A stretch of DNA of 64,000 bases from Bacteroidetes bacterium ADurb.Bin008 (GTDB taxonomy: Bacteria > Bacteroidota > Bacteroidia > Bacteroidales > Tenuifilaceae), in the NCBI GenBank assembly GCA_002071445.1, contig MWFE01000020.1, forward strand, positions 1 through 64,000. The letters run 5' to 3'. Numbering within the stretch: the first letter of the stretch is position 1; each line of letters begins with the position of its first letter. Both the position numbers and the translations under genes were made by a program. Shown piece after piece: positions 45,010 to 54,673 of the stretch. The notes beneath the pieces were generated by a model. The model had not been told where the DNA came from, did no database searches, and worked only from the letters and a program-made list of their open reading frames with translations.

Positions 45010-45609
45010 TTATTCTCGTTTGTTGATTTCGTCGCGGATTTTCGATGCCTTTTCGTAATCTTCGTTCATTACGGCTTCCGAGAGCATGTTATTAAGCTCT
45101 TCAAGGGAGTATTGCTTGTAAATATTCGATTGGTCGGACTCGTCGCCCTTGGATTCGGGTTTTTTCTCCAGAGGAATTTCCCCCTCATGCTCATCCTCTA
45201 AATCCAGAACAATACCTGCCTTTTCAAGTATCTCTTCCGTTGTGTAGATTGGGCATCCAAATCTAAGCGCAAGTGCCACAGAGTCGGAGGTGCGGGCATC
45301 TATGAAAACTTCTTTTTCGCCGTTGTCGCAATGTAGTTTGGAGAAAAAAACGCCATCTTCCAGTTTGTAAATCTGAACGTCAAGCAAATTCACATCGTAC
45401 GATTTGGCAAAGTTGAGGAAAAGGTCATGGGTCAGGGGGCGAGGCGGTGTGAGACCCTCGAACTGTATGGCGATGGCTTGTGCCTCGAACCCTCCAATGA
45501 TAATGGGGATCCTTCTTTTTCCGTTCTCCTCGCTAAGTACAAGGGCATATGCACCCGACTGTGTTTGGCTATATGATAGCCCCAAAACATTAAGCCTTAC
45601 TTTTCCCAT
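45010..45609 (-). CDS. Bifunctional nuclease family protein (DUF151) with UVR motif
   Basis: A 199-aa cytoplasmic protein. The DUF151/BFN domain (1-135) has KVRLNVLGLSYSQTQSGAYAL, RRIPIIIGGFEAQAIA and DARTSDSVALALRFGCPIYT. A charged linker follows, then a C-terminal UVR motif (about 165-199, LNNMLSEAVMNEDYEKASKIRDEI) as in UvrB/UvrC. Plant members show nuclease activity; bacterial roles are unclear. ATG was chosen over a TTG seven codons upstream. Co-transcribed with the nucleoside transporter. Confidence 0.88.
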   Translation of the reverse strand: MGKVRLNVLGLSYSQTQSGAYALVLSEENGKRRIPIIIGGFEAQAIAIQFEGLTPPRPLTHDLFLNFAKSYDVNLLDVQIYKLEDGVFFSKLHCDNGEKEVFIDARTSDSVALALRFGCPIYTTEEILEKAGIVLDLEDEHEGEIPLEKKPESKGDESDQSNIYKQYSLEELNNMLSEAVMNEDYEKASKIRDEINKRE

Positions 45610-45867
45610 GATGTTTTTCTTTTGCTTCAAAGGCTTGAAGAGAGTTCACAAACTTAATGGAATTTGGGTAATATTACAACATACTATCTATTTTGTTGCA
45701 TCAACGTTTCAAAATTTTTTAACAGGATGCCTGTTTAATTGAGGCCAAATAATGCGTACCAATATAATAAGGTGTATTAATCAAAATCAAAATCCAAATT
45801 GAAATGCTTTTTAAGCCACACCACGTTTATTGTATGATTTAGCCAACTATTGACAAGCGCTCATCGG

Positions 45868-46281
45868 TTAGGAGGGAATATCCCCTTTCAGGAAGTTAAA
45901 TCCCTCGATGGAGGCCACTTTGATTGGGCGTCCGCCCTTAATGCCAACGCCTGTTACCTTAGCCTTAACCACCAGTTTCATGTCGGGCACTCTCCTGATT
46001 TCCTGCTCGAAAATTACCCTAAGAAAACCTTCTTGTCTGGCGTTGAGCCCAACCACAAACTCGTCGCCGCTGGTGAGCGATTGTTTGTAGTCGATTTCAA
46101 TTCGGCTTACAATCAGGTCAATTCCTTCGCGATGCAGTTTGGCGAAATCGATATTGTGTCCCAAAAGGAATTGATGCCGGGTATGCTCGAGATAATTCAG
46201 ATAGACAGCATTGTTAACAATGCCCTGAAGGTCGCATTCGTAGTCGCGAACAGTTAGGTTGAGAGAAAATTGGTAATTCAT
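45868..46281 (-). CDS. Hotdog-fold acyl-CoA thioesterase (YbgC/4HBT type)
   Basis: A 137-aa single hotdog domain. The motif VRDYECDLQGIVNNAVYLNYLEHTR contains the Asp and the helix typical of 4-hydroxybenzoyl-CoA thioesterase/YbgC enzymes, which hydrolyse acyl-CoA or aryl-CoA. The acyl substrate is not predictable. It lies 12 nt after the LpxH-like gene. A second, distant hotdog gene occurs at 62 kb. Confidence 0.87.
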   Translation of the reverse strand: MNYQFSLNLTVRDYECDLQGIVNNAVYLNYLEHTRHQFLLGHNIDFAKLHREGIDLIVSRIEIDYKQSLTSGDEFVVGLNARQEGFLRVIFEQEIRRVPDMKLVVKAKVTGVGIKGGRPIKVASIEGFNFLKGDIPS

Positions 46282-46293
46282 TTTAATTATCTG

Positions 46294-47067
46294 CTATTTT
46301 CTGTCCAATTCCACAGAGGTTCCATCATTGCCATACCGGCAAAGGGTAAAAGTGTTGCCATCCCATACCCCGTAAGTATTGTTTACTATCCAGTCGCCTA
46401 ATAAAATCAGCCTCGATTGCTGGTTCAAAGGATACAATATGGGGCTGTGCCAATGGCCAAAAACGAAGTAATCCAACGGATTCTTCTGTAATTCGATACG
46501 GGCGAACTTGGTTATCTGTTCCTCCTCGCCCTTGAAGGTATGTGTTATCTCTTTGGAGTAACGGCTGTTGTTGGACCAAGTATTCCCAAGCCACATGGTA
46601 AAGTTGGGATGGATTCTCGAGTAAAGCCATTGCAGTACACTGTTGGAAAAGGCACTCTTCATCAATTTATATCCTACATCCCCCGGGCCAAGCCCGTCGC
46701 CATGGGCAATAAAAAATTTTTTGCCGTCAAATTCCCTCTCTATGGGCTTGCGGAACACCGAAACACCCAGCTCTTTTGGGAGATAGTCGAACATCCATAC
46801 ATCGTGATTGCCCGTAAAGAAATGAACAGGAATGCCCGAGTCGGTTATCTCTGCAATTTTCCCCAGAAAACGGGTAAATCCCTTGGGGATGACCCGCCGA
46901 TATTCGTACCAGTAATCGAAAATGTCGCCTAAAAGGAAAATTTCGGCGGCGTCGGTCCTAATCGCATCGAGCCATTTTACAAACAAACTTTCCCTCTCCC
47001 TGCTTTTTGTAAAGGTGGGAAGGCCTAAATGTAAATCGGAAGCGAAATAAATCTTCTTGGAATTCAT
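46294..47067 (-). CDS. UDP-2,3-diacylglucosamine diphosphatase-like metallophosphoesterase
   Basis: A 257-aa calcineurin-like phosphoesterase of the LpxH type, which cleaves UDP-diacylglucosamine to lipid X in lipid A synthesis at the inner membrane. Metal-site motifs in order: ASDLHLG, LLGDIFDYW, FTGNHDVW, AHGDGLG and VFGHWHSP. The length and the tryptophan/tyrosine-rich segment WYEYRRVIP fit Bacteroidota LpxH annotations. Other lipid A genes are not nearby. It follows the TlpA-like gene by 5 nt. Confidence 0.87.
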   Translation of the reverse strand: MNSKKIYFASDLHLGLPTFTKSRERESLFVKWLDAIRTDAAEIFLLGDIFDYWYEYRRVIPKGFTRFLGKIAEITDSGIPVHFFTGNHDVWMFDYLPKELGVSVFRKPIEREFDGKKFFIAHGDGLGPGDVGYKLMKSAFSNSVLQWLYSRIHPNFTMWLGNTWSNNSRYSKEITHTFKGEEEQITKFARIELQKNPLDYFVFGHWHSPILYPLNQQSRLILLGDWIVNNTYGVWDGNTFTLCRYGNDGTSVELDRK

Positions 47068-47072
47068 CCTAC

Positions 47073-48230
47073 TTACAGAATTTCCTTCAGCTTGGCAACC
47101 AATTCCTTGCCGAATAAATTTTTTCCAACAATATCAAACTTTCTGCTAATTAAATAGTTGGAAGGAATGCCCGCAACGTTATATTGCCCCAGAATCAACT
47201 GAGCATCGTGGACGTCAGCTCTCACATTTATCCAGGGCAATGCGTTTCTTTTTATGGCCTCTAACCATACCTCCTTATTCGTATCCAACGATATTTGGTA
47301 AATTTCAAAACCCTTACCTCTGTACGTTTCATAAATATCCAACAGCTCACGGTTTTCCATCAGGCATTCGGTGTCAACCGATGCCCAAAAGCTCAGTAGG
47401 ATTACTTTTCCGCTAAGCGAAGATAGCAGAATAGTATCGCCACGGTGGTTTGGCAGAGCAATTTCGGGCAATGTTGATTCGGACTCCTTAATCAGCTGGG
47501 TTAGCCTATAGTTGGCCACTATTTTTTCCTGATTGGCAATATCCCTGAGCAAACCCTTTGTATATTCCGATTCGGGATACATGGCCTGTAACGATGAGCC
47601 AACCACTTTGAAAAGACGCAGGTCTTCTGCCCTGTCGAAAACGAAAAGGTTGTCGCCATACTGCTGGTACAATGCCATTACGCTGGCCCGCGACCTGGGA
47701 TTCTCCCAAATGAATTGCTCGCTGAATGCCCTTTGCTCATCAATAATCTGATAATATTGCTGTTGCAGGATTTCTTTCTCGTGTTGATTTTTTGTGTTGA
47801 TAAAGAGATTGTTCAGAGAATCCAGCGTTTTTTTGGTCTTCAGTATTTTGTTGTTCAGCAGCTGAGTTTTTACCGAACCTTCGGACCCGGTGACAGCGTA
47901 ATGGCGAAAATCTTCCATATTGATATCCAGCGATGCCTGTTCGCCCGGCTCGATGAGCAGAATAATCGTTCTGGTTTGTTCGCCTTTGAGCTGTAATTGG
48001 TAGAATGTGGGCTCTTGAATATCCTTGAGCTTAAAAACGCAATTCTGCCTATTCCCTTTGAGGGTAAGGCTCTTTTTTAATGCAGTTTTGTCAAAATCCT
48101 GTTGCAAAAGATTAACCTCCAAAGGCGTTTTGCTATTCCGAAAGTTAACTTCGATTTGAGTTCTATTGTTCTGTTTGCATGCAACAAACAAAACAAATGC
48201 TAAAAGAATATACCTGTGGAATAATCTCAT
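47073..48230 (-). CDS. TlpA-like lipoprotein with altered thioredoxin active site
   Basis: 385 aa. Lipoprotein signal peptide (lipobox FVACK), DUF4369-like N-domain (about 25-120), a helical middle (120-235), and a C-terminal AhpC/TSA-TlpA thioredoxin domain (250-385). The active-site position reads FWASVDTEC, so the first Cys of CxxC is replaced by Asp and only the second remains; it cannot act as a normal disulfide reductase. The ATG was chosen to place the signal peptide at the start. It is a paralogue of the intact gene just upstream. Confidence 0.85.
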   Translation of the reverse strand: MRLFHRYILLAFVLFVACKQNNRTQIEVNFRNSKTPLEVNLLQQDFDKTALKKSLTLKGNRQNCVFKLKDIQEPTFYQLQLKGEQTRTIILLIEPGEQASLDINMEDFRHYAVTGSEGSVKTQLLNNKILKTKKTLDSLNNLFINTKNQHEKEILQQQYYQIIDEQRAFSEQFIWENPRSRASVMALYQQYGDNLFVFDRAEDLRLFKVVGSSLQAMYPESEYTKGLLRDIANQEKIVANYRLTQLIKESESTLPEIALPNHRGDTILLSSLSGKVILLSFWASVDTECLMENRELLDIYETYRGKGFEIYQISLDTNKEVWLEAIKRNALPWINVRADVHDAQLILGQYNVAGIPSNYLISRKFDIVGKNLFGKELVAKLKEIL

Positions 48231-48365
48231 GGTCTTTGTTTTACTCATTGAACGGTGAATTGCTGTTGAAATTACAATCATCGCAAAAGTATAAATTTTG
48301 AAATGATACGAAGGGCTCTTTAGCCATTTATTGGCTGATAATGCCAGATAGATGCCCGGACATGC

Positions 48366-49565
48366 TTATGGCAATAGTTTTTGTAACAACTCGTTGAGCT
48401 CCTTTGGCGTTAAATTCTTGCCAATCACCACGCCCTTGTTATCGATAAGATAATTGGCAGGGATGCTTTGGATATGCAGGGTATCGATGACGGGTGATGC
48501 CCACTGCTTGAAATCAGCTATATGCTCCCACTGCAGCGAATCACGCTGTATGGCCATTTCCAATTCTTTCCGATTTTCGTCTAAAGAAATTTGAACTATG
48601 CCGAATCCTTTGGCAGAATACGTGTTGTAGATTTTCCTTAACTTCTTGTTATTAGAAAGACAACCGTTGCACCAGGTAGCCCAAAAGTCGATTAGAGTGT
48701 ACCGGTTTTTTGTTTGGTTCAGCATCACTTGTTCGCCATTCAGCGTTTTGAGCTCCGGTTGTGGCAATACATTTCCCACTGCAAACATTCCCTGCCTTTT
48801 GTCGAATAGCTGCAGCTGTTGATGCATCTTTGCCACGCTCATGTGCAGGTTGTTTACAAGCGGATTATCGGGGTAAAGGGGATGCTGAAGAGAATCGATA
48901 AGCCTAAAAAGTTCAAAATCCTCGCGTTCGTTCAAAACATGGCGGCCCTCGCCGTACTGCTGGTGTAAAGCCAGTATGGCAGCAAGGCTATACCTATTCT
49001 CTTTGATAAAATGTATAGTCTGAGTCTTATGTTCGGAAATGGTTCTGTAGTAAGAACTATCCAGAGCAATTTTAATGGAGTCGAAACGGGGGTGATTGCG
49101 GCTGCTCCTAAATAGAGCCGAAAGTGAATCGATGGCATTTACGGTTTTGTTTAGCCTAAAGTTTAACTCCCTCACCAATGACGAGCCCTTTGACCCACTT
49201 ACGGAATAGTTTCGTGCCATGCCTGCCAGTTTAGCGTCAATTTTCACTGTTTCGCCCGGTTCTGCCAGCACGATGATGGGTTCATCCTCTCCTTCAACCT
49301 GTATTAAATAAAATGAAGGGGTATTAACGTTTTGCGTCAGTTCAAAATAACCTTGGTTGTCCGTACGAGTTGAGTCTATGGTTTCAATGCCTCTTTCGGA
49401 AGCCTCCATCAAAAGGATTAAACTTTTATCAGCTCCTGCAATTTTTCCGACGATCTCAACCCGTTTTGGCGAACCACCACATGCAGCCAACAAAAGGGCT
49501 ATATAAAAGGTAATTTTTAAAATCCAAAATTCAATATTCCGTAGGGATCTGCTGTGCTGTTGCAT
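48366..49565 (-). CDS. TlpA-like disulfide oxidoreductase lipoprotein
   Basis: 399 aa. Lipoprotein signal peptide (lipobox LLAACGG), DUF4369-like N-domain (about 35-125), a helical middle, and a C-terminal TlpA/ResA thioredoxin domain with intact active site FWATWCNGC. It probably reduces or isomerises disulfides in the periplasm. It has the same layout as the next gene downstream, so the two are a tandem duplication in which the other copy lost its first active-site Cys. A TATTTTTG box lies about 70 nt upstream. Confidence 0.88.
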   Translation of the reverse strand: MQQHSRSLRNIEFWILKITFYIALLLAACGGSPKRVEIVGKIAGADKSLILLMEASERGIETIDSTRTDNQGYFELTQNVNTPSFYLIQVEGEDEPIIVLAEPGETVKIDAKLAGMARNYSVSGSKGSSLVRELNFRLNKTVNAIDSLSALFRSSRNHPRFDSIKIALDSSYYRTISEHKTQTIHFIKENRYSLAAILALHQQYGEGRHVLNEREDFELFRLIDSLQHPLYPDNPLVNNLHMSVAKMHQQLQLFDKRQGMFAVGNVLPQPELKTLNGEQVMLNQTKNRYTLIDFWATWCNGCLSNNKKLRKIYNTYSAKGFGIVQISLDENRKELEMAIQRDSLQWEHIADFKQWASPVIDTLHIQSIPANYLIDNKGVVIGKNLTPKELNELLQKLLP

Positions 49566-49632
49566 TTAAAAAGGGGTGTATTGGTAGGCTATTGGCACTA
49601 TGACGATATTTTCTTGAATTTTACAAAATTAA

Positions 49633-49640
49633 CAAAAATA
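49633..49640 (-). promoter_or_regulatory. Putative -7 element of the TlpA-type pair
   Basis: Reads TATTTTTG on the minus strand, matching TAnnTTTG. No TTG at -33. Confidence 0.4.
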
Positions 49641-49817
49641 TAAATGCTAAATTGTGTTGTGGAATCACAATTTATCGTATATTGTGAGGGGGAAAATATG
49701 AGTTATTGAACAAATAGCTGTTTGGCAAGTTTCCTTAGTTTCGATGTAGCGATTGTTTGAAATGTTACGAATAGATATGGCCATAAGACCTTATGCTATT
49801 CATTATTAGATGTTTTT

Positions 49818-49825
49818 TATCTTTG
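49818..49825 (+). promoter_or_regulatory. Putative -7 element of the glucan cluster
   Basis: TATCTTTG matches TAnnTTTG, 52 nt before the debranching-enzyme ATG. No good -33 TTG. Confidence 0.45.
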
Positions 49826-49877
49826 TGTGATTTTTTTGGGATATAAAACCGTTTAGAAATAATTTATTAATCGGCGT

Positions 49878-51818
49878 ATGAGCTACCTTGAGTTTGATAA
49901 GAGCGAGTTAGTAAATCTTGAATATTCGCTTAACCGTGAGATCCTTAGTACGAATAGGGCTGGTGGATACTTCAGCACAACCATAATTCTGTGCAATACC
50001 CGCAAGTATCATGGCCTAATGGTACTTCCTCTTGATCAGTATGATGGGGAAAGGCATGTGTTACTTTCTTCCGTTGATGAAACAGTAATACAACATAAAA
50101 AGGAATTCAATTTGGGTATCCATCGATTCCCTGGCATATACGAGCCCCGTGGGCATAAGTATATTGTTGACTTTGAGTACGAGCCAACCCCGAAAATAAC
50201 ATACCGGGTGGGAGGTGTTGTGCTGGAAAAGGAGTTGCTCTTTGTACACAATGAGGAGCAGCTTATGATCCGCTACACCCTGAAGGATGCTCATAGCCCA
50301 ACGAAACTATGGTTAAAGCCGTTCCTTGCATTTCGTAATGCACATAATATAACGAAATCCAACCTGTTTATCAACAAGCGTTACAAGGAGATCCCGAATG
50401 GTGTGAAATACAGGCTTTACTCAGGATTCCCATACCTGCATTTACAGCTTAATAAGGCCAACGAATACGTACCCACGCCCGACTGGTTCTATAATTTTGA
50501 GTATATGAAGGAGGTAACCAGAGGGTATGATGCGCACGAGGACCTGTTCGTTCCGGGTTTTTTTGAAGTAAGCATAAAGAAAGGCGAAAGTGTGATATTC
50601 TCAGCTTCAACATCCGAGCAGATAACCTCATCGTTAACGCGCAAATTTAATGCTGAGATTCTCCGACGCCCCAAAAAGGATAGTTTTGAGAATTGCCTTC
50701 GCAATTCGGCGCATCAGTTTATCATTAAGAAAGGCAAAAAGACCGAGATAATTGCCGGATACCCCTGGTTTGGCAGATGGGGGCGCGATACGTTCATAGC
50801 CCTTCCCGGGCTTACTCTCTCCACCAATGAGCCTAAACTCTGTAAGGATGTGTTAGACACCATGTCGTCCGAGTTGAAGAACGGCCTTTTCCCCAACATG
50901 GGCAATGCCAAATCATCGGCTTTCAACTCTGTTGATGCTCCGCTTTGGTATTTCTGGGCCATTCAAATGTATGCAAAGCATACAGGCGATTCAAAAGGGG
51001 TGTGGACGCTCTATGGCAAAAAAATGAAATCCATACTGGCTGCATACCGCGATGGATTACCTTATAATATTAAGATGCATGATAATGGCCTGGTTTGGGC
51101 CGGAGAGAAAGGCGTTGCCCTTACCTGGATGGATGCCATTGTGCATGGAAAACCCGTAACGCCACGAATAGGGTACGCTGTGGAAATTAATGCCCTGTGG
51201 TATAATGCCATCATGTTCACCCTTGAGTTGGCCCGAGAGAATCGGGACAGCAGGTTTGTAAAGGAATGGGAACCCATTGCTCAAACGGTGGCACAGTCGT
51301 TCAGAGAGGTATTCTGGTACGAGAAGAAGGAATACCTGGCCGATTATGTTGATGAGGAGGGGCAGAATATTTTTGTGAGGCCCAACCAGATATTCGCCGC
51401 TTCGTTGCCCTATAGCCCAATTACCGATGATATGAAACGTGGGGTTCTTGAAGTGGTGGAAAAAGAGCTGTTTACCCTTAAGGGGTTACGTACACTTTCC
51501 CCGTTAAATCAACATTACCAGGGAAGATACGAAGGAGATCAGGCGACCCGCGATTCGGCCTACCATCAGGGAACGGCTTGGCCCTGGCTCCTTGGACATT
51601 TCATGGAAGCTTACTACCTCATCCATGGAAAAGCGGCTAATGCGTTGGCGAAAAAGATACTTGAGTCCTTTGAGGAGGACATGAATCAACATGGCATTTG
51701 TTCCATATCCGAAATTTACGATGGCGATCCGCCCCAGCGCCCGAGAGGGGCCATATCGCAGGCATGGAGCGTGGCAGAAATTCTGCGTATTAAGCGATTA
51801 TACGAAATGAACACATAA
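49878..51818 (+). CDS. Glycogen debranching enzyme (amylo-alpha-1,6-glucosidase, GH133 type)
   Basis: A 646-aa cytoplasmic debranching enzyme. The N-domain (1-235) begins with TNRAGGYFSTTIILCNTRKYHGLMVLP, the pattern of the bacterial/archaeal GDE N-terminal domain. The (alpha/alpha)6 C-domain (about 270-640) has GYPWFGRWGRDTFIALPGLTLS and HQGTAWPWLLGHF, typical of GDE_C with its acid catalyst Asp. It removes alpha-1,6-linked glucose at branch points. It is first of a four-gene glucan cluster, 16 nt before the glycosyltransferase, an arrangement also known in Bacteroides. Confidence 0.93.
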   Translation: MSYLEFDKSELVNLEYSLNREILSTNRAGGYFSTTIILCNTRKYHGLMVLPLDQYDGERHVLLSSVDETVIQHKKEFNLGIHRFPGIYEPRGHKYIVDFEYEPTPKITYRVGGVVLEKELLFVHNEEQLMIRYTLKDAHSPTKLWLKPFLAFRNAHNITKSNLFINKRYKEIPNGVKYRLYSGFPYLHLQLNKANEYVPTPDWFYNFEYMKEVTRGYDAHEDLFVPGFFEVSIKKGESVIFSASTSEQITSSLTRKFNAEILRRPKKDSFENCLRNSAHQFIIKKGKKTEIIAGYPWFGRWGRDTFIALPGLTLSTNEPKLCKDVLDTMSSELKNGLFPNMGNAKSSAFNSVDAPLWYFWAIQMYAKHTGDSKGVWTLYGKKMKSILAAYRDGLPYNIKMHDNGLVWAGEKGVALTWMDAIVHGKPVTPRIGYAVEINALWYNAIMFTLELARENRDSRFVKEWEPIAQTVAQSFREVFWYEKKEYLADYVDEEGQNIFVRPNQIFAASLPYSPITDDMKRGVLEVVEKELFTLKGLRTLSPLNQHYQGRYEGDQATRDSAYHQGTAWPWLLGHFMEAYYLIHGKAANALAKKILESFEEDMNQHGICSISEIYDGDPPQRPRGAISQAWSVAEILRIKRLYEMNT

Positions 51819-51834
51819 ATATCTTGAACAAGGC

Positions 51835-53124
51835 ATGAGAGTGTTAATGTTTGGGTGGGAATTCCCACCCCATATTTCGGGAGGGCTTGGAACGGCTTGT
51901 TTTGGCCTTACCCGGGGGCTCGCAAAACACGGCGTGAAGATGATTTTTGTTGTTCCCAAAGCCTATGGCGACGAGGATCAATCTGCCGTTCGCCTTCTCC
52001 CTGCCGAGGATGTTGATGTCAGTCATACAGCCGTTGAGTTGGAAGAGTTCTGGAAGCAGATCAGCTATATGGAGATCGGCTCAAACATCGTTCCTTATGT
52101 TGGTCCCGAAGAGTTTGAAAGGATGATGTCGGGCAAAGAACTCGATGGTGTCAACCAGCACGTTTCATCATCATCCGGTAAGTTTCGGTTTTCGGGAAAA
52201 TATGGCAAGGATTTAATGTCGGAAGTTTCGCGATACGCCCTTGTGGCTGCCAGTATTGCTGCCCGTGAGCAGTTCGACATCATCCATGCCCACGACTGGC
52301 TGACATACCTGGCCGGAATATCGGCCAAGCTGATCTCGGGGAAACCCCTGGTGGTGCATATGCATGCCACTGAATTTGACAGAAGCGGAGAGAATGTCAA
52401 TCAGGCAGTTTACGACATTGAAAGGAAAGGACTGCACATGGCAGATATGGTGATTGCCGTGAGCCATTTAACCCGGAATATCGTTATTAACCGTTTCGGA
52501 GTGCCCGAGGACAAGGTGGTTACTGTGCATAATGCGGTTGACTTTTCGAGTATTAGCGATTTTCCCGAGGTTAAACGATGGGTTGACGAAAAGGTAGTTA
52601 CTTTTTTAGGGCGTGTTACTTACCAGAAGGGACCGGACTATTTTATTGAGGCGGCAAACAGGGTAATTAAAAAGTATCCCAATGTCAGATTTGTAATGGC
52701 AGGTAGTGGCGATATGCTTAACCGGATGATCCGCAGGGCAGCCGAACTGGGGATATCCAATAAGTTCCATTTCACCGGATTCCTTAAAGGGGACGAAGTG
52801 AATAGAATGTTTGCCATTAGCGATGTTTACGTCATGCCCTCCGTTTCGGAGCCATTTGGCATCAGCCCTTTGGAAGCCATGCGGAGCAATGTTCCGGTAA
52901 TCATTTCAAAACAGTCGGGTGTGGCAGAAGTGCTGCGGCATGCTCTTAAGGTCGATTTCTGGGATATTGATGCCATGGCCGATTGCATCTACGGTTTGCT
53001 TAATTACGAAGCTTTGTCAACCTATTTTAAAAGGTATGGGCAGGAAGAGGTGAATAGCCTAAAATGGGAAAATGCAGCCCTTGAGGTTAAAAAGGTGTAT
53101 CAATCAGTCCTGGGCTGGGGATAA
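51835..53124 (+). CDS. GT4/GT5-type glycosyltransferase (glucan synthesis)
   Basis: A 429-aa GT-B glycosyltransferase. The start MRVLMFGWEFPPHISGGLGTACFGLTRGL carries the nucleotide-sugar-sensing glycine loop like starch synthases. HAHDWLTYLAG is in the acceptor region, VTFLGRVTYQKGPDYFIEAA starts the C-lobe, and SEPFGISPLEAM is the E-X7-E retaining motif. Either an ADP- or UDP-glucose-dependent glucan synthase or a GT4 enzyme making short maltooligosaccharides. Its position between the debranching enzyme and GH57 supports an alpha-glucan role. Confidence 0.87.
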   Translation: MRVLMFGWEFPPHISGGLGTACFGLTRGLAKHGVKMIFVVPKAYGDEDQSAVRLLPAEDVDVSHTAVELEEFWKQISYMEIGSNIVPYVGPEEFERMMSGKELDGVNQHVSSSSGKFRFSGKYGKDLMSEVSRYALVAASIAAREQFDIIHAHDWLTYLAGISAKLISGKPLVVHMHATEFDRSGENVNQAVYDIERKGLHMADMVIAVSHLTRNIVINRFGVPEDKVVTVHNAVDFSSISDFPEVKRWVDEKVVTFLGRVTYQKGPDYFIEAANRVIKKYPNVRFVMAGSGDMLNRMIRRAAELGISNKFHFTGFLKGDEVNRMFAISDVYVMPSVSEPFGISPLEAMRSNVPVIISKQSGVAEVLRHALKVDFWDIDAMADCIYGLLNYEALSTYFKRYGQEEVNSLKWENAALEVKKVYQSVLGWG

Positions 53125-53185
53125 CCTGCTCAAATGCCAAGCACAATTATGAAAGGAATAACTCAATATCTAAAACAACAATAGC

Positions 53186-54631
53186 ATGAAAACAATATGT
53201 TTCTACTTCCAGGTTCATCAGCCATTCAGGCTACGCCGTTACCGGTTCTTCGATATTGGGCAGTACCATAACTACTTCGACGAGTACGCAAACCGTTCCA
53301 TCATGCGCAAAGTGGCCGAAAAGTGCTACCTGCCTACCAACAACCTGATGCTTTCACTCATCAACGAGTTTGGGAATCGTTTCAAAATATCCTACTCCAT
53401 ATCGGGGACAGCCCTCGACCAGTTTGAAATGTATGCTCCGGATGTTCTCGATTCTTTCCGAAGGCTGGCTGAAACTGGCTCGGTTGAGTTCATCGCCGAA
53501 ACCTATTCTCACTCCCTTTCGGCATTGAAATGCCGGGAAGAGTTTGAAAAACAGGTTAATGCTCAAACCAATAGGATTGAGCAACTTTTTGGCCAGAAAC
53601 CTACCACATTCCGAAATACCGAGCTTATCTATTCCGACGAGATTGGTGCCATGGTTGCCGATATGGGCTACAGGGCAATGCTCACCGAGGGAGCCAAGCA
53701 CATTCTGGGGTGGAAGAGTTCCAATTATCTATACACCAATTCTATTAATCCCAAGCTAAAATTGCTGTTAAAGAATTTTCAGTTGAGCGACGACATTGCA
53801 TTCCGCTTTTCCAACAGGGATTGGGAGGAGTGGCCATTGACTACCGAGAAGTATGTGCATTGGCTCAATAGTATCAATCCTAAGGATGAGATAATTAACC
53901 TTTTCATGGACTACGAGACCTTTGGTGAGCATCAATGGGCCGAAACGGGAATATTTGATTTCATGAGGGCACTCCCCGGAAGGGTTTTTGCTTACACAGA
54001 TTTTGAGTTTTTAACTCCGGCCGAAGCGGCCAGGAAGCATCAGCCCATTGCCTCCATGCATGTTCCTTACCCCATAAGCTGGGCTGATGAGGAGAGGGAC
54101 CTGACGGCATGGCTTGGTAACGAAATGCAGAACGATGCTTTCAATAACCTTTACAGCCTCGTTCAGAAAATCAATAAAATCGACAACCCCGACATACAGC
54201 GCGACTGGCGCTATCTCCAAACAAGCGACCATTTCTACTACATGTGTACCAAGTGGTTTAGCGATGGCGACGTGCATAAATACTTCAATCCCTACGACAC
54301 ACCCTACGATGCCTTCATAAACTTTATGAACGCTTTCAGCGATTTTAAGATCAGGGTCGATGAGTGTGCAAAAGCGGAGCTGGAAGGCAAAGAAGACGAA
54401 ATGCCCCTCGATGTACAGGATGTGGATGTTTTGATTGCTGAGTATGAGAATAAGTTGAAAACCTTGAAGGCTATCAAATCTGAAAAAACGTCATCAAAAA
54501 AACGGACTACTTCCAAAACCCCATCTGACAAGGCTCCAAAAAAGTCGGTTGCCAAACCAAAAGCTGCTGAGAAGAAGACCGTAAAAAAGACGTCAACGAG
54601 TAAGGCGCAATCAAAGCCAAAGCAGAAGTAG
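53186..54631 (+). CDS. GH57 family alpha-amylase/glucanotransferase
   Basis: 481 aa. GH57 catalytic region (1-400): FQVHQPFRLRRY at the start (conserved HQP), FRNTELIYSDEIG with the probable nucleophile Glu, and FMDYETFGEHQW with the probable acid/base Asp. It acts on alpha-1,4-glucans, by hydrolysis or transfer. The last 50-60 residues form a Lys/Ser/Thr/Ala-rich tail without a fold, possibly for electrostatic tethering to glycogen or nucleic acid. There is no signal peptide, so it is cytoplasmic. Third gene of the glucan cluster. Confidence 0.9.
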   Translation: MKTICFYFQVHQPFRLRRYRFFDIGQYHNYFDEYANRSIMRKVAEKCYLPTNNLMLSLINEFGNRFKISYSISGTALDQFEMYAPDVLDSFRRLAETGSVEFIAETYSHSLSALKCREEFEKQVNAQTNRIEQLFGQKPTTFRNTELIYSDEIGAMVADMGYRAMLTEGAKHILGWKSSNYLYTNSINPKLKLLLKNFQLSDDIAFRFSNRDWEEWPLTTEKYVHWLNSINPKDEIINLFMDYETFGEHQWAETGIFDFMRALPGRVFAYTDFEFLTPAEAARKHQPIASMHVPYPISWADEERDLTAWLGNEMQNDAFNNLYSLVQKINKIDNPDIQRDWRYLQTSDHFYYMCTKWFSDGDVHKYFNPYDTPYDAFINFMNAFSDFKIRVDECAKAELEGKEDEMPLDVQDVDVLIAEYENKLKTLKAIKSEKTSSKKRTTSKTPSDKAPKKSVAKPKAAEKKTVKKTSTSKAQSKPKQK

Positions 54632-54673
54632 AGCAGGTTTTTTCCATATTATCTTATTTGAACCCTAATACCT

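Larger units (their letters stand above)
49566..49877. other. 312-nt divergent intergenic region
   Basis: It contains two putative -7 elements and a perfect 8-bp inverted repeat (aaattgtg/cacaattt, 49649-49673, 9-nt loop). The repeat lies next to the minus-strand promoter and could be an operator. Confidence 0.5.
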
